DNA of 64,000 nucleotides from positions 14,726,613 through 14,790,612 of the forward strand of contig NC_016135.3 in the NCBI RefSeq assembly GCF_000005505.3, written 5' to 3'. The translations under genes and the position numbers were made by a program. The DNA comes from Brachypodium distachyon. Taxonomy: Eukaryota > Streptophyta > Magnoliopsida > Poales > Poaceae. This document shows, piece after piece, positions 32,400 through 45,622 of the stretch (the stretch's first letter is position 1; every line of letters starts with the position of its first letter). Below the pieces are notes generated by a model. It saw only the letters and a program-made list of their open reading frames with translations, was not told the DNA's origin and did no database searches.

Positions 32400-35300
32400 G
32401 GGGAGGGACGGTTGTTTGAAAAAGATGGTCACCTAAGCTAAGAAGCAAGGGGGAGCACTCAGTACTCAGTAGGTGTGGCGGTCAAGAGTTTCTCTGATAA
32501 AAGTCACAGCAAGCTCTCCCACATAAAGTGCTTCCTGAAAACCTGTTCCCGTTGAATAGACTTTGTCTAACTTTCCTAAAGCATCATAATTGGTGACAGT
32601 TCTCAGAAGTTTCTTCTTGCTCAAACAATGTCCCTTCATATGTTTTTTCTCTCTTGAGTGATTCTCATGTACACTCTAAGGCAAATCATTTCGGACCACA
32701 TCACTTCTTTTGTTTCTTTTCAGCCCGAACTGCTGTATGTTTACTGCCGGAACTTTGTACAGATCTAGGAGCCAGCATAAGGTTTTCCAATTATCTTTCC
32801 TGAAAGCATGTGAAATTGTGAACTGAGTAGTGAACTAGTGACTATGAGTGTGAGGACTGAGGACCATACAATGCAGCGCCTGGGCGAATTAATGTTTTGG
32901 CTAGAGACATTATTACATTTGTTAGTGCTTCTTCTTGCAAATATGCTTTCTTCTGGACAAAGTTAGCCTTGCATTAGCCAAATACATGGAAAAGTACATC
33001 TGGCCTCTGGGTACAATGGTACATGCACTCTGTGGTTACTAGCGGCAATTTTTGCAAGTGACCAATTATTGTGCTTCTATTTTTCCCCACTAGCTTTATC
33101 CATAGCAATTGATTGAATCTGATAGCATTATCTTGTGAATATGTTTTGTTCACAAAAATTTAACAATCTGTCAGGAATTTTTGCCATCTGTGGACTGGAG
33201 AAGCACTCCATTCACGATGAGAAGAAGCCAACATGTGGATTCATTTGCATGCAGAAATGTGTCGGACGGTCAGCACAAAGAGAAGTTTGGATGAAGGGTG
33301 ATTAGAAGCCACCAGCTCTTTTGTGCCAGGCAATACAAAATTGGCAGAAGTATGGCTGATCAAGTTAATAGCCTATACAAGGAAAACTGCCACATGATGG
33401 ATGAGAAGGATGGCGCAAAGAAGGTGGAAGGTTTCCATCTTTTAGTGTCATATTGTTGATGCCCATCTTTCCTCTTATATTATTGTTAACTTTAGGAGAG
33501 TTCATCTCTTTCTAGTATTTGTTCCCTGGGCGCAATTGTTAGAAGTGCATGGAAATCTTTCTTATATTTTGCCTGAGCTGAGTTTATATTTCTATCTTTT
33601 CATTTGTCGTCGCATGGAAAAAATCTTTTCATTTGTCATTGGTTTTCCATATGTTGAGATTTTTATTTAATTTATTTGTCTGCTGTTTGCGTTATGCCGT
33701 TTTGTTGTTGTTGACATCTTCTCACTTTCTGTGAAGGTCCCTTTCATGTAATCAATCATTCACGCTGGCTGGAACTAAATCTCAGTATCCTTCTTTTCTG
33801 TAAAATGCAAGAAAAGGTGATGATGCCCTATTCTTGATGCGTATCTAATTTGAGATGAAAAGGACTACCCACACTTCATTTGCTGGTATTTTCTGGTGAC
33901 CGGCCTATGAATGTTTTGTGCAATCAAAAGTTTCTTTTGTTCTCTCCGCTCCTATCCCAGACCTTCAATGGTGAAGCGGTCTTGCATAACAGGAACCATT
34001 AGTTGCTGAATCTTCTCCTTCGCACCTCGACCATTGGTGAAGCCTAAGGTAAAGCTGTCGTGTTCTTATGTTAGAACTAGAGATTCTGCAAAGCTTCGGT
34101 ATGAAGTGCCTAACCTAAAGGTTCTGTTGCCTAACTCTACCACCTTTTGTGGCCAGGAAAGGCCATGAAACGTTGTCAACCATTTCTGGCAAGTAACGCT
34201 GCAGCTAGTTAAGGGCGGTGCGCTAACATCTCAAGGCACCCCAAGAAGAATGGTTGATGAACGCTACCGACTGTGCCTTTAGAACTAAGCAACCACCTGC
34301 CACAGGAAACTTGAAGAAGCTTCTCGTCCTTCACCCGTCTGATGTATCTCAAGTAAGAATGCTAGCCTGATATGGTTATTCTTGAGAGATAAAAAATACC
34401 ACAATCACTGGACTCTTCAAGATGCTACTCCAGAGTCAGATTCAAATGATACTTACATTCAGCTGATACACTGAACTTTCTTCTCTTCAACTGTAAAGTC
34501 TTTTCGAAAGTGGTTCTCGAATAAGAGACCGCGTGAATTCTCTCTCACAGTGCTGAATGATGCGCGTGCGTAATCCTTTGTTTCAAGATTTTTGGGAGAT
34601 TAGCACTTGAATCCCTTGTCCATCTATGCCTTGTAATCTGAAATCAGGATTTTGGAGAGAATGAGCGAGTATAATAAAACGAGGGGAATAACATTAAAAA
34701 TCGTGGATTAGCCAGGGACTGGATCCCGATTCCGTTGATCGATGAGTGTGACTCCTTGGGCCTGATTGATGGTCTGAAGGCGGCACGTTAGCTCCTGTAT
34801 CGGTCACACTTTGCAGGATATACGGTCGCTACTGGCATATGGTGTTAGTATGGGCGGAGATAGGGCCGGTGCTACCTGTGCTGTAGCACCGGCCTAGCAA
34901 GCGTGGTTAGAAGGAGATGCTGTCCATTATCTAGCTTATAAATTGAAAAATCTACAAGTATAACAAGTATAGCACCATTAGACCCATCTTAGCACCTTAT
35001 CCGTTTTCTGGGTCCGCCACTAGTATCGTGCAATCGTGTTGCTCACGAGCTTGCCCAAATGACCAAAAGGGATATGTATTGGCGAATGTTCTTAGGAGCT
35101 CCTGGCACGAGATCGTAATTCTTTCGCTTTCTATCAAATTGGAAAAGAAAAACGCAGAACGTGAGTCCCCCGTGCCCAGCCCGCGCCGCGCGCACACGCT
35201 GCTGCAGGCTCCCCTGCCCAGCTTCCCTGCGCAGGCCGCCGGCCCGAAAACAACCACTTTGGGCTTTTCCTTTGGAGTTTCTGACGCCACCCACGCGTCG

Positions 35301-37455
35301 CCTCCAAATGGAAGAGCCCTGGACAGTTTGACGGGCTCCCATCGAGCTGCACGATCTCGTCAAATCCTTCACCTTATCAACACATTGCTGCTCACCGTCG
35401 TGAGCCTTCCATCCATGGCAATTGGCAGGACAGTGCAGCGTCGCCAAGCACCCGACAAATCTACCCGGCAAGGACGGCACTGAAGAATACCAGCTACGAG
35501 CCATGGCATTAGCGTAGCCTATAGTGCAACTTCATATACTACGGAGTAGTATCTAGGAAATTTGCACTAAAACCATTAGAAACGGAGGGAGTACTATTAA
35601 GTAAGCACAATTTCACAACTTTTGTACCTTTGTGTTCATATACTGTACTGGTACTGTTAAGTATACTTCTCATAAATTGGCCCTGGACCTAACCGATCGG
35701 TTCATCACTCCTCTAAGAGTATGAAATAATTCAAACATGGACACTTTCAGAACCTCAAGAAAGGATGACACTTTTAGAATGGATTTCTTGGTGCATCACG
35801 CTTTGCAAATCAAGCCGGCCATATCCCTTTCTGTACAGTGAACAGATCAAAACGGAAGCAACCACGACTGCTGAGTGTTTACACGACATTTCGACATAAA
35901 ATCCGACGGAAATCAAGTACCTCTGCTGCGCGTGTGGTGTGACCAGTCAATGCATTTTCTCCAGCTATCTAAAGTAATCCCTGTTTTCATACACTACTAC
36001 TACGCGGGCAAACGGGGTGCAGGGAAATTCAGGACGCCCTTTTCCTTTGTGTCCTGATGAGATGATGTGATATTCCCATATCTCCATATATGGTTCATAA
36101 AGACATAAATCAATTAAAGATTGCCGTGATGGGTTGTTAGTTTTTCTTGTTTCGTGTTGTCACCAACTGTACTCCAATCACCTTAGCTCGATCCTGTCCC
36201 TCTTTATTCCGGTCTTCGCAGCTGATGGCGACTAATAACCGTGGGGGTGAGCTAGCTCAAGCTGTATGTATGCAGTATGCATACTATTCCAATTGTTTAC
36301 AGAAAATCCAGAAGAAAGATAACGTTGCATTGAAACGACTGACCGAATGGGGCCTGTACGCATATGTCGGGAAAATTGTGCAAGTTTTTTTTTCCTCTGT
36401 ACATTTGAGAAATGAACAGAATCATTCTGATAAATTTAATAGAGGAAGGTTTTCTTTCACTAAAAGATAAACTAAGATGTGGCAAGAAAATAAATTTAAA
36501 AGGTGACTCGTGCATACCCATGGCCCTCGACCGGAATTCCATTGTTTAATTTTTTTTCATTTCTGTGCAGCTTTTCATTTCCTTTTCTTTCTCTTTCTTT
36601 TATTTCACCAACCGTGATCGCGTTCTGTACCTGACAAACGTGTTTGAACGACTGCTTGTTGTTGCCTGGGGGTGACAAAGGGTACGGTCGGTGTAGAAAG
36701 CATGAAGCATCTGAGCGAGAGCTCAAAAAGTGTGCTGCGGCAAAGCTTTTGTTAAACCGGCCTTTGTTTTGGAGAACATCAAGATTAGATTAGGTACATA
36801 TTAATGTTCAGCTTCGAACTTTACCTGAGTTATACGCTACATAAATACTACTTTAATCTGGATAGATGTGCCTTTCTAGCTTGTAGGAGTATATTTACGT
36901 TCCATGCCAATCTCACGCAGTCCTAACGTCTGATGCCATTAATTTGCAAAAACTAAGCAAGGTTTTAAATTCGTGCTAAATCATTTCGCGTCGGCATCCT
37001 CCAGAGTGCCGCAACCGCGCCATCTCCTACAAAAAATTAGCGTCACATCTAAATTTATCTGTCATATAATGAAATTTTGATTTCGTGGCAACTGTCGTAA
37101 CGTCGCGCCGAGGATTCCGTGCCGTTATAGCGGCCAAATCGCGCACTATTTATTTCTATGAAACCAAGTGACCAAATAAGATGTTAAATAACAAAAAAAA
37201 GAAATAACTAGGAATTGCATTCGATTTTGCTAAAGGGTATCTTACCCACCCCTTTCTTATATGGACAACAAAGAGTTCGATCGTGCATGCATGACCATCA
37301 GTCCAGCATTTCTCACACCAGCTAGTCCAAGCATTGTCAATATATTATCCTCTCATTTTCCTTAATTTTAATTAGTTAATGACTTTGCACATGCAGAGCA
37401 AATCACCAAACATACAGCCTAGCCTATCCATCTGATCCCCTGTCCCTGCTCCCCC
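32400..37455. other. Intergenic region of about 5 kb, no gene recognised
   Basis: Mostly unique-looking A+T-rich DNA. A short foldback (GGGCCGGTGCTACC ... GTAGCACCGGCC) lies at 34872-34894 and is followed by a CGGGTCCGCCAC-like motif near 35010 that I associate with ends of grass DNA transposons. A GC-richer patch at 35160-35480 has open frames on both strands, but none has family features or splice logic. A Stowaway relic lies at about 35545-35595. Confidence 0.4.
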
Positions 37456-37461
37456 CGGCGC

Positions 37462-37469
37462 TTTATATA
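37462..37469 (+). promoter_or_regulatory. TATA box upstream of the Arg-rich ORF
   Basis: GCTTTATATACC sits 130 bp before the ATG at 37592, in a GC-rich context. It is a convincing polymerase II TATA box and supports this ORF as a transcribed gene. Confidence 0.55.
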
Positions 37470-37591
37470 CCACTGACGAGCACGAAGCCGGTTTCTCAAA
37501 ACAAAACCACAACGATCGACGGATCGAGCAAAGCCGAAACCCACCAGCGCGTGCGCCAACCGAGAAATCAAGCAAAGCCAAAGCAACAACA

Positions 37592-37939
37592 ATGGGGGAG
37601 GAGGCGCCGTGCAGCGTCGTGCCGCGCCGGGCCGCGGCGGCGATGCACTTCCGCCTGCCGCGCCACGGGCTACGCCGCAAGGTCCTCATCGTCCGCCTCG
37701 GCGGCAGTGCCGGCGGCGGCGCGGCACGGGCGGGCGGCAACCGGCGGATCAAGCTCCGGCGGTGGTTCCGCCGCGCCATGTGGACCCTCGCTGAGCTCTG
37801 CGTGGCGGTGCTGTCCGGGCCCCCGGCCCCGGGGAAGCCGCCGTCCGACTCGTCGCCGTGGATGGGCGTCGAGCCGTGCTTCGCCGCGCCATTCGTGCCG
37901 GCCGTGCTGATGAGGCGCGCAGGGCAATATGCTAGCTAA
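37592..37939 (+). CDS. Hypothetical Arg-rich small protein
   Basis: Intronless 115-aa ORF with a good start context (ACAACAATGGGG) and a TATA box 130 bp upstream. Very basic and Ala/Gly-rich: RHGLRRKVLIVRLGG, then a GGSAGGGAARAGG linker, then RRIKLRRWFRRAMWTLAEL, a possible amphipathic helix followed by a hydrophobic VAVLSG stretch. There is no recognisable domain. The high GC alone could keep frames open here, and other frames are also open, so the promoter and start context are the main support. It could be a grass-specific small protein. The long minus-strand frame overlapping it lacks such support. Confidence 0.5.
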   Translation: MGEEAPCSVVPRRAAAAMHFRLPRHGLRRKVLIVRLGGSAGGGAARAGGNRRIKLRRWFRRAMWTLAELCVAVLSGPPAPGKPPSDSSPWMGVEPCFAAPFVPAVLMRRAGQYAS

Positions 37940-40757
37940 GCTAAGCTTTGACTCGTGACCTCCGCGAAGATAACACTGATGTATGTACATACGGCTGCTG
38001 AATGTGCAAACGATTTGTGCCGCAACGCAAGCGATTTGTTAATTTCTGAAACTCTGAAGATTACATTCACTGGTCCTGCTCCTGCTCCTGCTCCGGATTT
38101 CCTCTCCGTTTTCTTTAACTTTCTTCGTAATCTTCTGATTTTTGCTTCCAACGCAAAGGGAAGTTTGGTGCCGCACTGTGCTATTGCAATTCTGATTACA
38201 TGGACGCTCAGCAGTAGCTATCTTCCCGTCTGAATGTAGGAGACATTTTGTCATTGCCTGACTTTAAGCTTTGATCACAGTTTAATCCAATGATATATGG
38301 TCTATGTGGTACACATTTGATATGGTTGGGTTCACGTCAAAAAAGTACATTCGTCGTCAAAAGGTACGATAGAAAAAATTGTGGTCAAAGATTGAACTTG
38401 GACAGTCAAAATAAGTCTTATACAACAGGACAGAGTGGACAGAACAGTCAAAATTCTTCCTCAAAAAAAAAAAAGGACAGTCAAAATTCATGAGTGGAGT
38501 TGGCTCCCATAAAATTCATTATTTGGCCTCAATTCCATACGATTCTAACATAGACTCAAACCCCATTCTCTTTTTCTTTTGAAAAGTCCAATGCATCTAG
38601 TCTCTACTCCCTCTGCTAATTCTTGTAAAAATATCTAGGCGACAATGAAAACTTCTAATCACATAAACGTGTTTTATGAATGGGGTTTTCATTCTCAATA
38701 AATTCTTCCATCTTCTGAAAACTTCAATAGTACCCATTAGATTTTTAAATAAACGGACGGACCTGATAAAAGGTGAAACTACTGATCGCTTGAACGCATC
38801 TTATGAAAGAAAGAAAAACTCGTAAGTACAGTTCTAAGTTTTTTTTCTTCAGAAAATACAGTTTAAGTGAATAGATGGTCGATCTGTCACCTGATCTGTT
38901 TATTTAAGAATTAAGATCTAATGAATAGAATTTGAAATTTTTCATATTTTCACCTGGGACGTTATCTATGTCCTGTACGCATTCACCGTACATATCCAAA
39001 TAAATTCTAATCATGTGTTTGTCCTGTTCCAACTTTCTCTAGTTCCTGCTATCCAAATAAACTGGCAATGCTGCCCATGGATGATTGATTCCATTTGATC
39101 TCCACATTCTCAAAGAATTCGCTTTGTCGCCCGAGAGTGCGTGTTGACGTAACTAGTACCGACAAAATCAACAGCAACATTCAGAGAGTTTTTTCTCCAT
39201 GCTCTCAGATGCCGGAGACTACAAGCAAACCCTGCAGAAATTCCACGTCCGTAAACTACAAGCAAAATTAGTCAGCAAACTTGCATAAAACCCATGTTCT
39301 GGTGTATGGCACGCGAGCAGAGGCCGGGTGATCAGCCGCCATTAACGCCGGACTTTCTGTACAGTCTGTGCGTGCGCGGCAGGCAGGATTCAGGAGCCGA
39401 CAAACTCGGAAACCCAGCCCCAATCCCGATCGACTACCCGATCGAGCATGCATGTTGCCGCGTTGAATGCCAAGACAGGGACAGGTGCCCTGCCCGCCTT
39501 GCACTGCCATGTGCACTCCGGCCGTTGTGGGCAACACGCCCGTGATGTGTTGTTCCCATCATATCGTCAGTGGTCGCCGCTCGCCAAACTACCGTGGCGC
39601 CATTGCAACCGGAACACGAGAAGGAAGTAGATGAGGAGAAGAAGAACAAGCTTACCCCCATCCATCATTGGCCGGTCGCGTCCCGTCCCGTCCCGTACCT
39701 TGGCCTAACTAACCCGTGATCTCTCTCTTTCTCGATCCGGTGTCCAGTCGCGCTGGATTGCGTATCATGCATCCATGAAAGTACTTCCTCCGTCTCATAA
39801 TACGAGACACGCACGCATTCCTAAATCATCAATTTAACTAACTAAAAATTAAATAATAAAAAGTTTATATCATTAGAAAGTTTCTTCGATAACAAATCTA
39901 ATGATATACTTTTTTGTTAAAGAACATACATATTTAATTAATCAAATTGATGATTTAGAACGCGTGCGCGTCTCATATTATGGGACGAGAAAGCAGTAGA
40001 ATGATGGAACTTGCAGGGGATTGGTTTCGCAGGGATATAATTGATGCCTTCGTACTTTTGATATGTTGGGGCTGGCCGGCTGGCACAGTATCTCCTCCTG
40101 CATTGCAAGCGACATCGTCGCAGATCACTGCAGTAATCCTTGTTCGATTTTTTTCGTAATCCTGCTGGTTAAAATGGTACTTTTCGAAAGGGAAATGGCA
40201 GCTGCAATGCAACCGAGAGAGACAAACAGAGGCAGAGAGCCGCCGATACTGTGGCTCTGCTGATGCCAAGGCACATCTCCGTAGACCGATCAAGATTTTG
40301 TCGCGAGATCACCTTATCACACATATTTTGATGAATGATGACTCCGGCTTTCAGATGGACACAGCGAAATGAAAGCGGGAATGGATAGGGCCACCGGGAA
40401 ACAGACTGGAGATATTATTGCACAAACCCAGACATGACAGCCGAACGATCCTGCGGGGTCATAATGCCATTGGAAAAAGAAAACAGAAAGGTAAAAGGAA
40501 CATGAAAATACAAATGCAGGGCGAGATAGGAGCTCCCAAGAAAAGCGAAACTGTAGGAATACAAGAATACATGATGCACTGCTACTGAAAAACAAGCTGT
40601 TCACCGAAACTCCCCGATCCAATTCATTTGGCTAAACAAGAAGCATATGAGGCAGAGTGCAACCAAGGGCTTCCATTTACCCATAAATATAGCAAGAGCC
40701 GCCATAAAAAACCAGCGGCCACAAAGGGTCAACAACTATCAAGGAGACCAATGGATT
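37940..40757. other. Intergenic region, no gene recognised
   Basis: Probable 3' UTR of the small ORF, followed by A+T-rich DNA with repeated GTCAAAA-type motifs at 38335-38490 and a Stowaway-like element at 39783-39995. A GTCCC repeat lies at 39677-39693. The last ~100 bp next to 40757 should hold the LSM1 3' UTR. Confidence 0.4.
39783..39995. mobile_element. Stowaway-like MITE (213 bp)
   Basis: Inverted ends CTTCCTCCGTCTCATAATAC and ATATTATGGGACGAGAAAG. Next to them are further arms (GACACGCACGCATTCCTAAA and TTTAGAACGCGTGCGCGTC) and an internal inverted pair around ATCATTAGAAAG / CTAATGATAT. TA lies just before the left end and just after the right end. Confidence 0.65.
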
Positions 40758-43700
40758 TTAATCAAAGTCTAGGAACTCCATCCTCTTCCTCATCGTGCCT
40801 TTCAGATCTCTTGCTTCCTTTTCTGCTTTCTCAGCCTGGGGAAAGAAGGAGAGATAGAAACATATTATCAGTTGCGAAGTGTATTTTTTTTAAACATGGG
40901 TATATATGAACCCACCTTTAGTAACTTGGCAAAAGAAAAAGAAAATCATTTTTTCAAGTTTCAAAATAATTTGAAAAGATTATGCACGTAGAAAACAGGT
41001 AGAGGGAGTATCATTTGTGAGCTATGCAAAAATCATAAAAGTGAGGTACAAACAAATGGATCATATATTTTTAAGAAAATTTACAGGCCTAAGTTTCTCT
41101 CCATGATCTGCTTGCGCGATTTTTCTATAAAAAAAAGACCTTAAAAATACCATGTTTGCTAATTTTGTAGAAATTGGGTTCATATGGACCCCGGATCATT
41201 TTAGCATAACTCTTTGGCATTCATCTTTGTGCCATAAGACCAGTTGTTACATAAGCATGAAAACATGATCACAGACTGATGTATATAAATTATAAAATGC
41301 CAGTCTTGCTCCATGCAATAAACGCATTGAGTAAATAAATAACTCCAGGCAATGGAGCCGATCTCAAGGATAAGTTCAAAGAATCTCGATTGCTTGTGCA
41401 TACATGTGCCTCAAAATAGTGCATAAAGATGGAACGACCAAATGATGATGATGATTGGAACTAGAGTTTCTCCGTGACATATATTTTCATTTTCCTTGGC
41501 TCATGTCTGTCTTAGACTTGCAGAAAAGAGAGAGCTAGGTTGTACAGCATATGTGGAACAAATTGCTTAGAACTTTAGCCACAAAAACCAAAAGAAAAAC
41601 TAGAAACTTAAAAACAAGATTTATCCAGTGAAGTGTGTACCGTTCTTATATCAGCCTCTGAGACGCAAGTCATGTGACTAGGGAGTTCGTCCTTCTCACG
41701 ATCCTGCTCAATGCAATACCAGATCTATAGCATGAATAGGGGGGAAATGGATTTGACCATGGTCATTTCTTAGTGCAACAGAGATCATTACCAATTCTCC
41801 AATTAATACAACATTCTCTCCCCGGATCACATACAGACCAAGAGGAACATCACAATATAATTCTCCTACAATTACTCGTTCACATGCACCCTGAAGAACA
41901 ACATTTGCTACAAAGTAAAACATAAAAGATGAGCTTTATGGCAGAAAAATATGTAAATATAAGCAGATGTCATAAGTGGCATACCAAACTGATCAAATGA
42001 GCAGAGCGTGCCAAGTAGCTTTCGTCCATCTCGTAGTAGGACAATAAGTTTCTCTGGAATTAAAGAGATCCATAAACAGTCACTAAATAGCATTGCCAAG
42101 CAAACAAGTTATAGAAGGCAAAGATATATCAACCCAGACAGTAATTAGGTACAGGTGTTTCTGTTTGTATTTGCAAAGCTAAAGTTAGCAGTAAACTTTT
42201 CATACAGATACTCACACTCTGCAAGTGGTACTGTTTTCAATTATTTGGTCAATCGCATGAAATAGCAAAACTAAGTGTATCTGTTTCTGATCAACCTACA
42301 CAATAATTAATGATGAAGGATATAATGAGTGTATAGCACATTACCAATCAAACTGATTAAATTACAATATCCTTTGGTTAGAAGGTACACTTGAGAATTA
42401 CAAAGCTGCCAAGAAAACTTATCAACAACTAGGTATACATTCCTGAATACTTCAAAAACTTCACCGGTACAGTTTAGCTCAACTGATGATTTACTCAAAC
42501 AATTAAACAATCATGTGTACCTCTGCAGCTTGCATCTATATTATTTACATTGTTATTCTCAAGTGTCTAGCAATCTGAAGTGTCATCGGCCCATGAATAA
42601 CACTTAATAATAATAATAATAACAATAATAGTAATAATAATAATAATAATAAAAGCTGAAGTATGTCATCAGCCCATGCCCTTTCTATCAGAGCTTCTAT
42701 TGCCAAACACAGCTCACAACAATGAAAATTGCAAGACTCATCCACTAAATAAAAGAAGCTCAGATGGACCAGTGCATCTATGCTACTGGGAGTACCAAAA
42801 GTAAAGCTCTTTGTGATCAATGACCATCAAATGGGGGCTGCAATAACAAGCTTTGTAACTATAGTAGTGCAAAAATTACAACTAACTAACTAACTAACAG
42901 ATCAACATCATATACTCATATTCCAGGTAGTATTAAGTGCATAATATAGTTTACGACAGTACGACTAGCAAGCAAAATAAAATTCCAGCTTCTACAACAA
43001 GTAAAGTACAAAGCGGTATATAGAAATTAAAGGATGTACCAAAGTTTTGACACAGAATTACTATTATCAAGGGGTGCACTTGTGTTCTTTCTTGAGGTTC
43101 AGTAACCACCCATCCACAAAGGCACAAACACACATTTTTTTCATTGGAAATATGCGGTTAGTATATTACTTAAACCTAATATAAAATTTAATTTACAATC
43201 TAATGTTCAAACCCCCAAGACAAATTACTAAAGTATACAATATTTCGTGATCTACCCTACCCAACCAACTGAGTGCATAAAAGTGCTCCATGCCTCCATC
43301 AACAACCCAAATCTACACTAGTTGGGTCCAATTAACCATACTTTTGGGCTTATCCTGAAGGAAGTTTGAGCAAGGATCTTACATAATCACCAAAACCACA
43401 GTGAAACAAGCTATGGGACCATATTACATGAAGTATCAATGCATGTATTTATGTAACACATCCATCACAGCTCTACCATGGTATTACCATAGGCAGCTCC
43501 ATACAATAATTCTAGCGATATTACAAGGAATTCAGCCACAGACATTCCATTCTAAACTCTAGCCAGACAGCCAGAGTAACCTACCAAAAGCTTCCACCTT
43601 CCAATGAAGTGATGAACCATATAAAGTTTCCCCATATTTGCATCAATTTGCTGCCAATACAAATAATAACATGACGTTTGGACCAATTTCATCCTTATCC

Positions 43701-43949
43701 TACAAAGACCGTCTCCTTTTGACACAAATTGCATAACCGAAGCATCGAGGTCAAGCCGGAAGCTACACAATCGGATCCAAGATCCCCACAAAAATCACGC
43801 CCTGACGCAAAGGTTCCATGATACGAACCACGGCCAGTATCGGGGAAACTAAAGGAGGCAAAACAAGCATCTGATAAAGGAATCTCACTGTCTAAGAAGC
43901 CAGCCAGGGAGGTGGAGAGGAGCATCTCGTCGGGCCCGGCCCAAGACAT
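40758..43949 (-). CDS. LSM1: Sm-like protein LSM1
   Basis: Five exons: 43889-43949, 41985-42053, 41792-41907, 41641-41703 and 40758-40835 (GT-AG), joined to 387 nt (128 aa), the usual plant length. The Sm1 motif is LIVLLRDGRKLLGTLCSFDQF and the Sm2 motif is GLYVIRGENVVLIGEL. The charged tail ends KGTMRKRMEFLDFD. LSM1 is the subunit that defines the cytoplasmic LSM1-7 ring, which binds oligoadenylated mRNA 3' ends and promotes decapping in P-bodies. Intron 1 is long (1.8 kb) and contains a TAA microsatellite. The 5' flank (43950-44260) is GC-rich and is the likely promoter and UTR. Confidence 0.97.
42604..42653. repeat. TAA microsatellite in LSM1 intron 1
   Basis: About 16 imperfect TAA units interrupted by one AAC and one TAG unit. 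A second short repeat, (AACT)5, lies at 42879-42898. Confidence 0.95.
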
Positions 43950-44269
43950 CGCGCCGAAGCCGAATCCGGCGCTAGAGATAACAGTAGCCAATAGATGGCC
44001 CGGCCGGGGCTGGAATTGGAGCTCTGCGGTTCGCCGGGGTGATGCCAAGTGATTGCTTCTAGGGTTTGAGTTGGAGAAGAATTGGGTGGATCGAAGCAGG
44101 AGATGCAAGGTTCGTTTGCAGTGAGGTTGACGCAGGGAGGAAGAAAAGGAGGTCCATCCGTAAGGGGACGTGACGAGGCGCTGACCAGTGGGGTCAAGGA
44201 CTAGCAGGGGCCACGATGGCTTATCAGTTGTGTTACTTATGTGGACTGGACTTTTGCATTTCCTCCTCA

Positions 44270-45620
44270 ACAGTCATTGTTCACAGTAAATCCTGGAAAA
44301 AAAATGACTATTTATAAACCGTACAAATAAGTATGTTGTGGCAATCCTATGTCTTTTGTGATTTTTTATGCCACGGAAGATGTCATACAAAATTCGGCAA
44401 CAAATGTTCATGTACTTACTTGTAATACAGTTAATGATTTTTCAATTATTTTTTAAACTTTCATGTTAATAGTTTGAACCTACATCATGGGGTCAGCTAG
44501 TTGTGAAAAATTGCATTTCTGGGCAATTGGTCTTGTTAGATTGGCAAGTTGAAAAAGTCTATTCAACTAACTTGAGCTCAACAAATGTTAATATTTAGAC
44601 TCTTAGGATTAATAATAAATATCATCAAAGGGATTCCTAGTATTCGAAGTTATGCTAGTGAGTGCATTTTGTACTCATCATTTCTCGTGATTAATCTTTA
44701 TATTCTTGAGATGTTGATATTCCTTTTTTTATTATAACTTTTTACATAATCTACCTTTGTTGCTACGTGAATTGATAAATTATATTTATGATCATTTTCT
44801 TTCAAATAAGATGGCACCTCTTACTCTCCTGGGGAGAATATTCATTTTTATATCTTTTGATCATCCATTATCATAAATAAATCATGACATGACCGGTATG
44901 AACTATAATCATGAATTTAACTTCTTAATTAATGAAGAATCGATCATAGACAATTGTCAATGCTTGTACTTTATATCACCTAAGTTTGTTAGCGATTGAG
45001 AGGGAGAGTATAATGATTCATACCACTTACGTGAACCACATTAAGCTTCAAAACATACATTTTTATCATCCTACGTACTCGAGTGCGAGAAAAGCTTAAG
45101 CTTGGGGATGTCGATACGTTGATTTTTTGTAGTCTAACGATGTATTTTATAAAATTAAAATCAAGAAAAATAAATAAAGACCAATCACTATTATGAAGGT
45201 TCAATTAATCTAATCTAATGATTTCACCAAAATAACATTTTCCTTGTTTTTTTGTGTAATCAATTATATTTTTATTAGAAGAAAAAATCTCTTCCGTGAG
45301 ACCTTGAACCCAGTCGATGTGATTGTATACATCCATCCCCCCAACCAAGTAAACTAGGTAATCTCCTAATCAAGTAGTTCGAGCATTCAACGTCAGTACC
45401 GCTTCGCCCGTTCCGGTAGGAGCAAAGGTGCAAAAGGAAACTGAACAGGCTATTGATGTGGATTCAGCATTAGCATCGGAAGGTTTTTTATTTTCTTTCA
45501 GAAGTTAGTTTTTTTCCCAGCCGCCCGCCGCAACAAACAAAAGAAACCCTCTTTCAACGCGTACCCAAGATCTGAACTGGCTTGGCCCTTCCTTCGCTTC
45601 CTGCCGTGCGCCATGCCCCG
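44270..45620. other. Intergenic region, nothing recognised
   Basis: A+T-rich DNA upstream of LSM1 without coding frames, MITE ends or other clear structure. A small GC-rich patch at 45515-45610 has no usable frame. Confidence 0.4.
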
Positions 45621-45622
45621 TT

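Noticed and set aside
35028..35504. Overlapping open frames on both strands around 35.0-35.5 kb
   Set aside because: GC-rich patch with open frames in several phases. No conserved motif, promoter or splice structure supports any of them.
42604..42820. Leu-rich minus-strand ORF
   Set aside because: It is produced by the TAA microsatellite in LSM1 intron 1.
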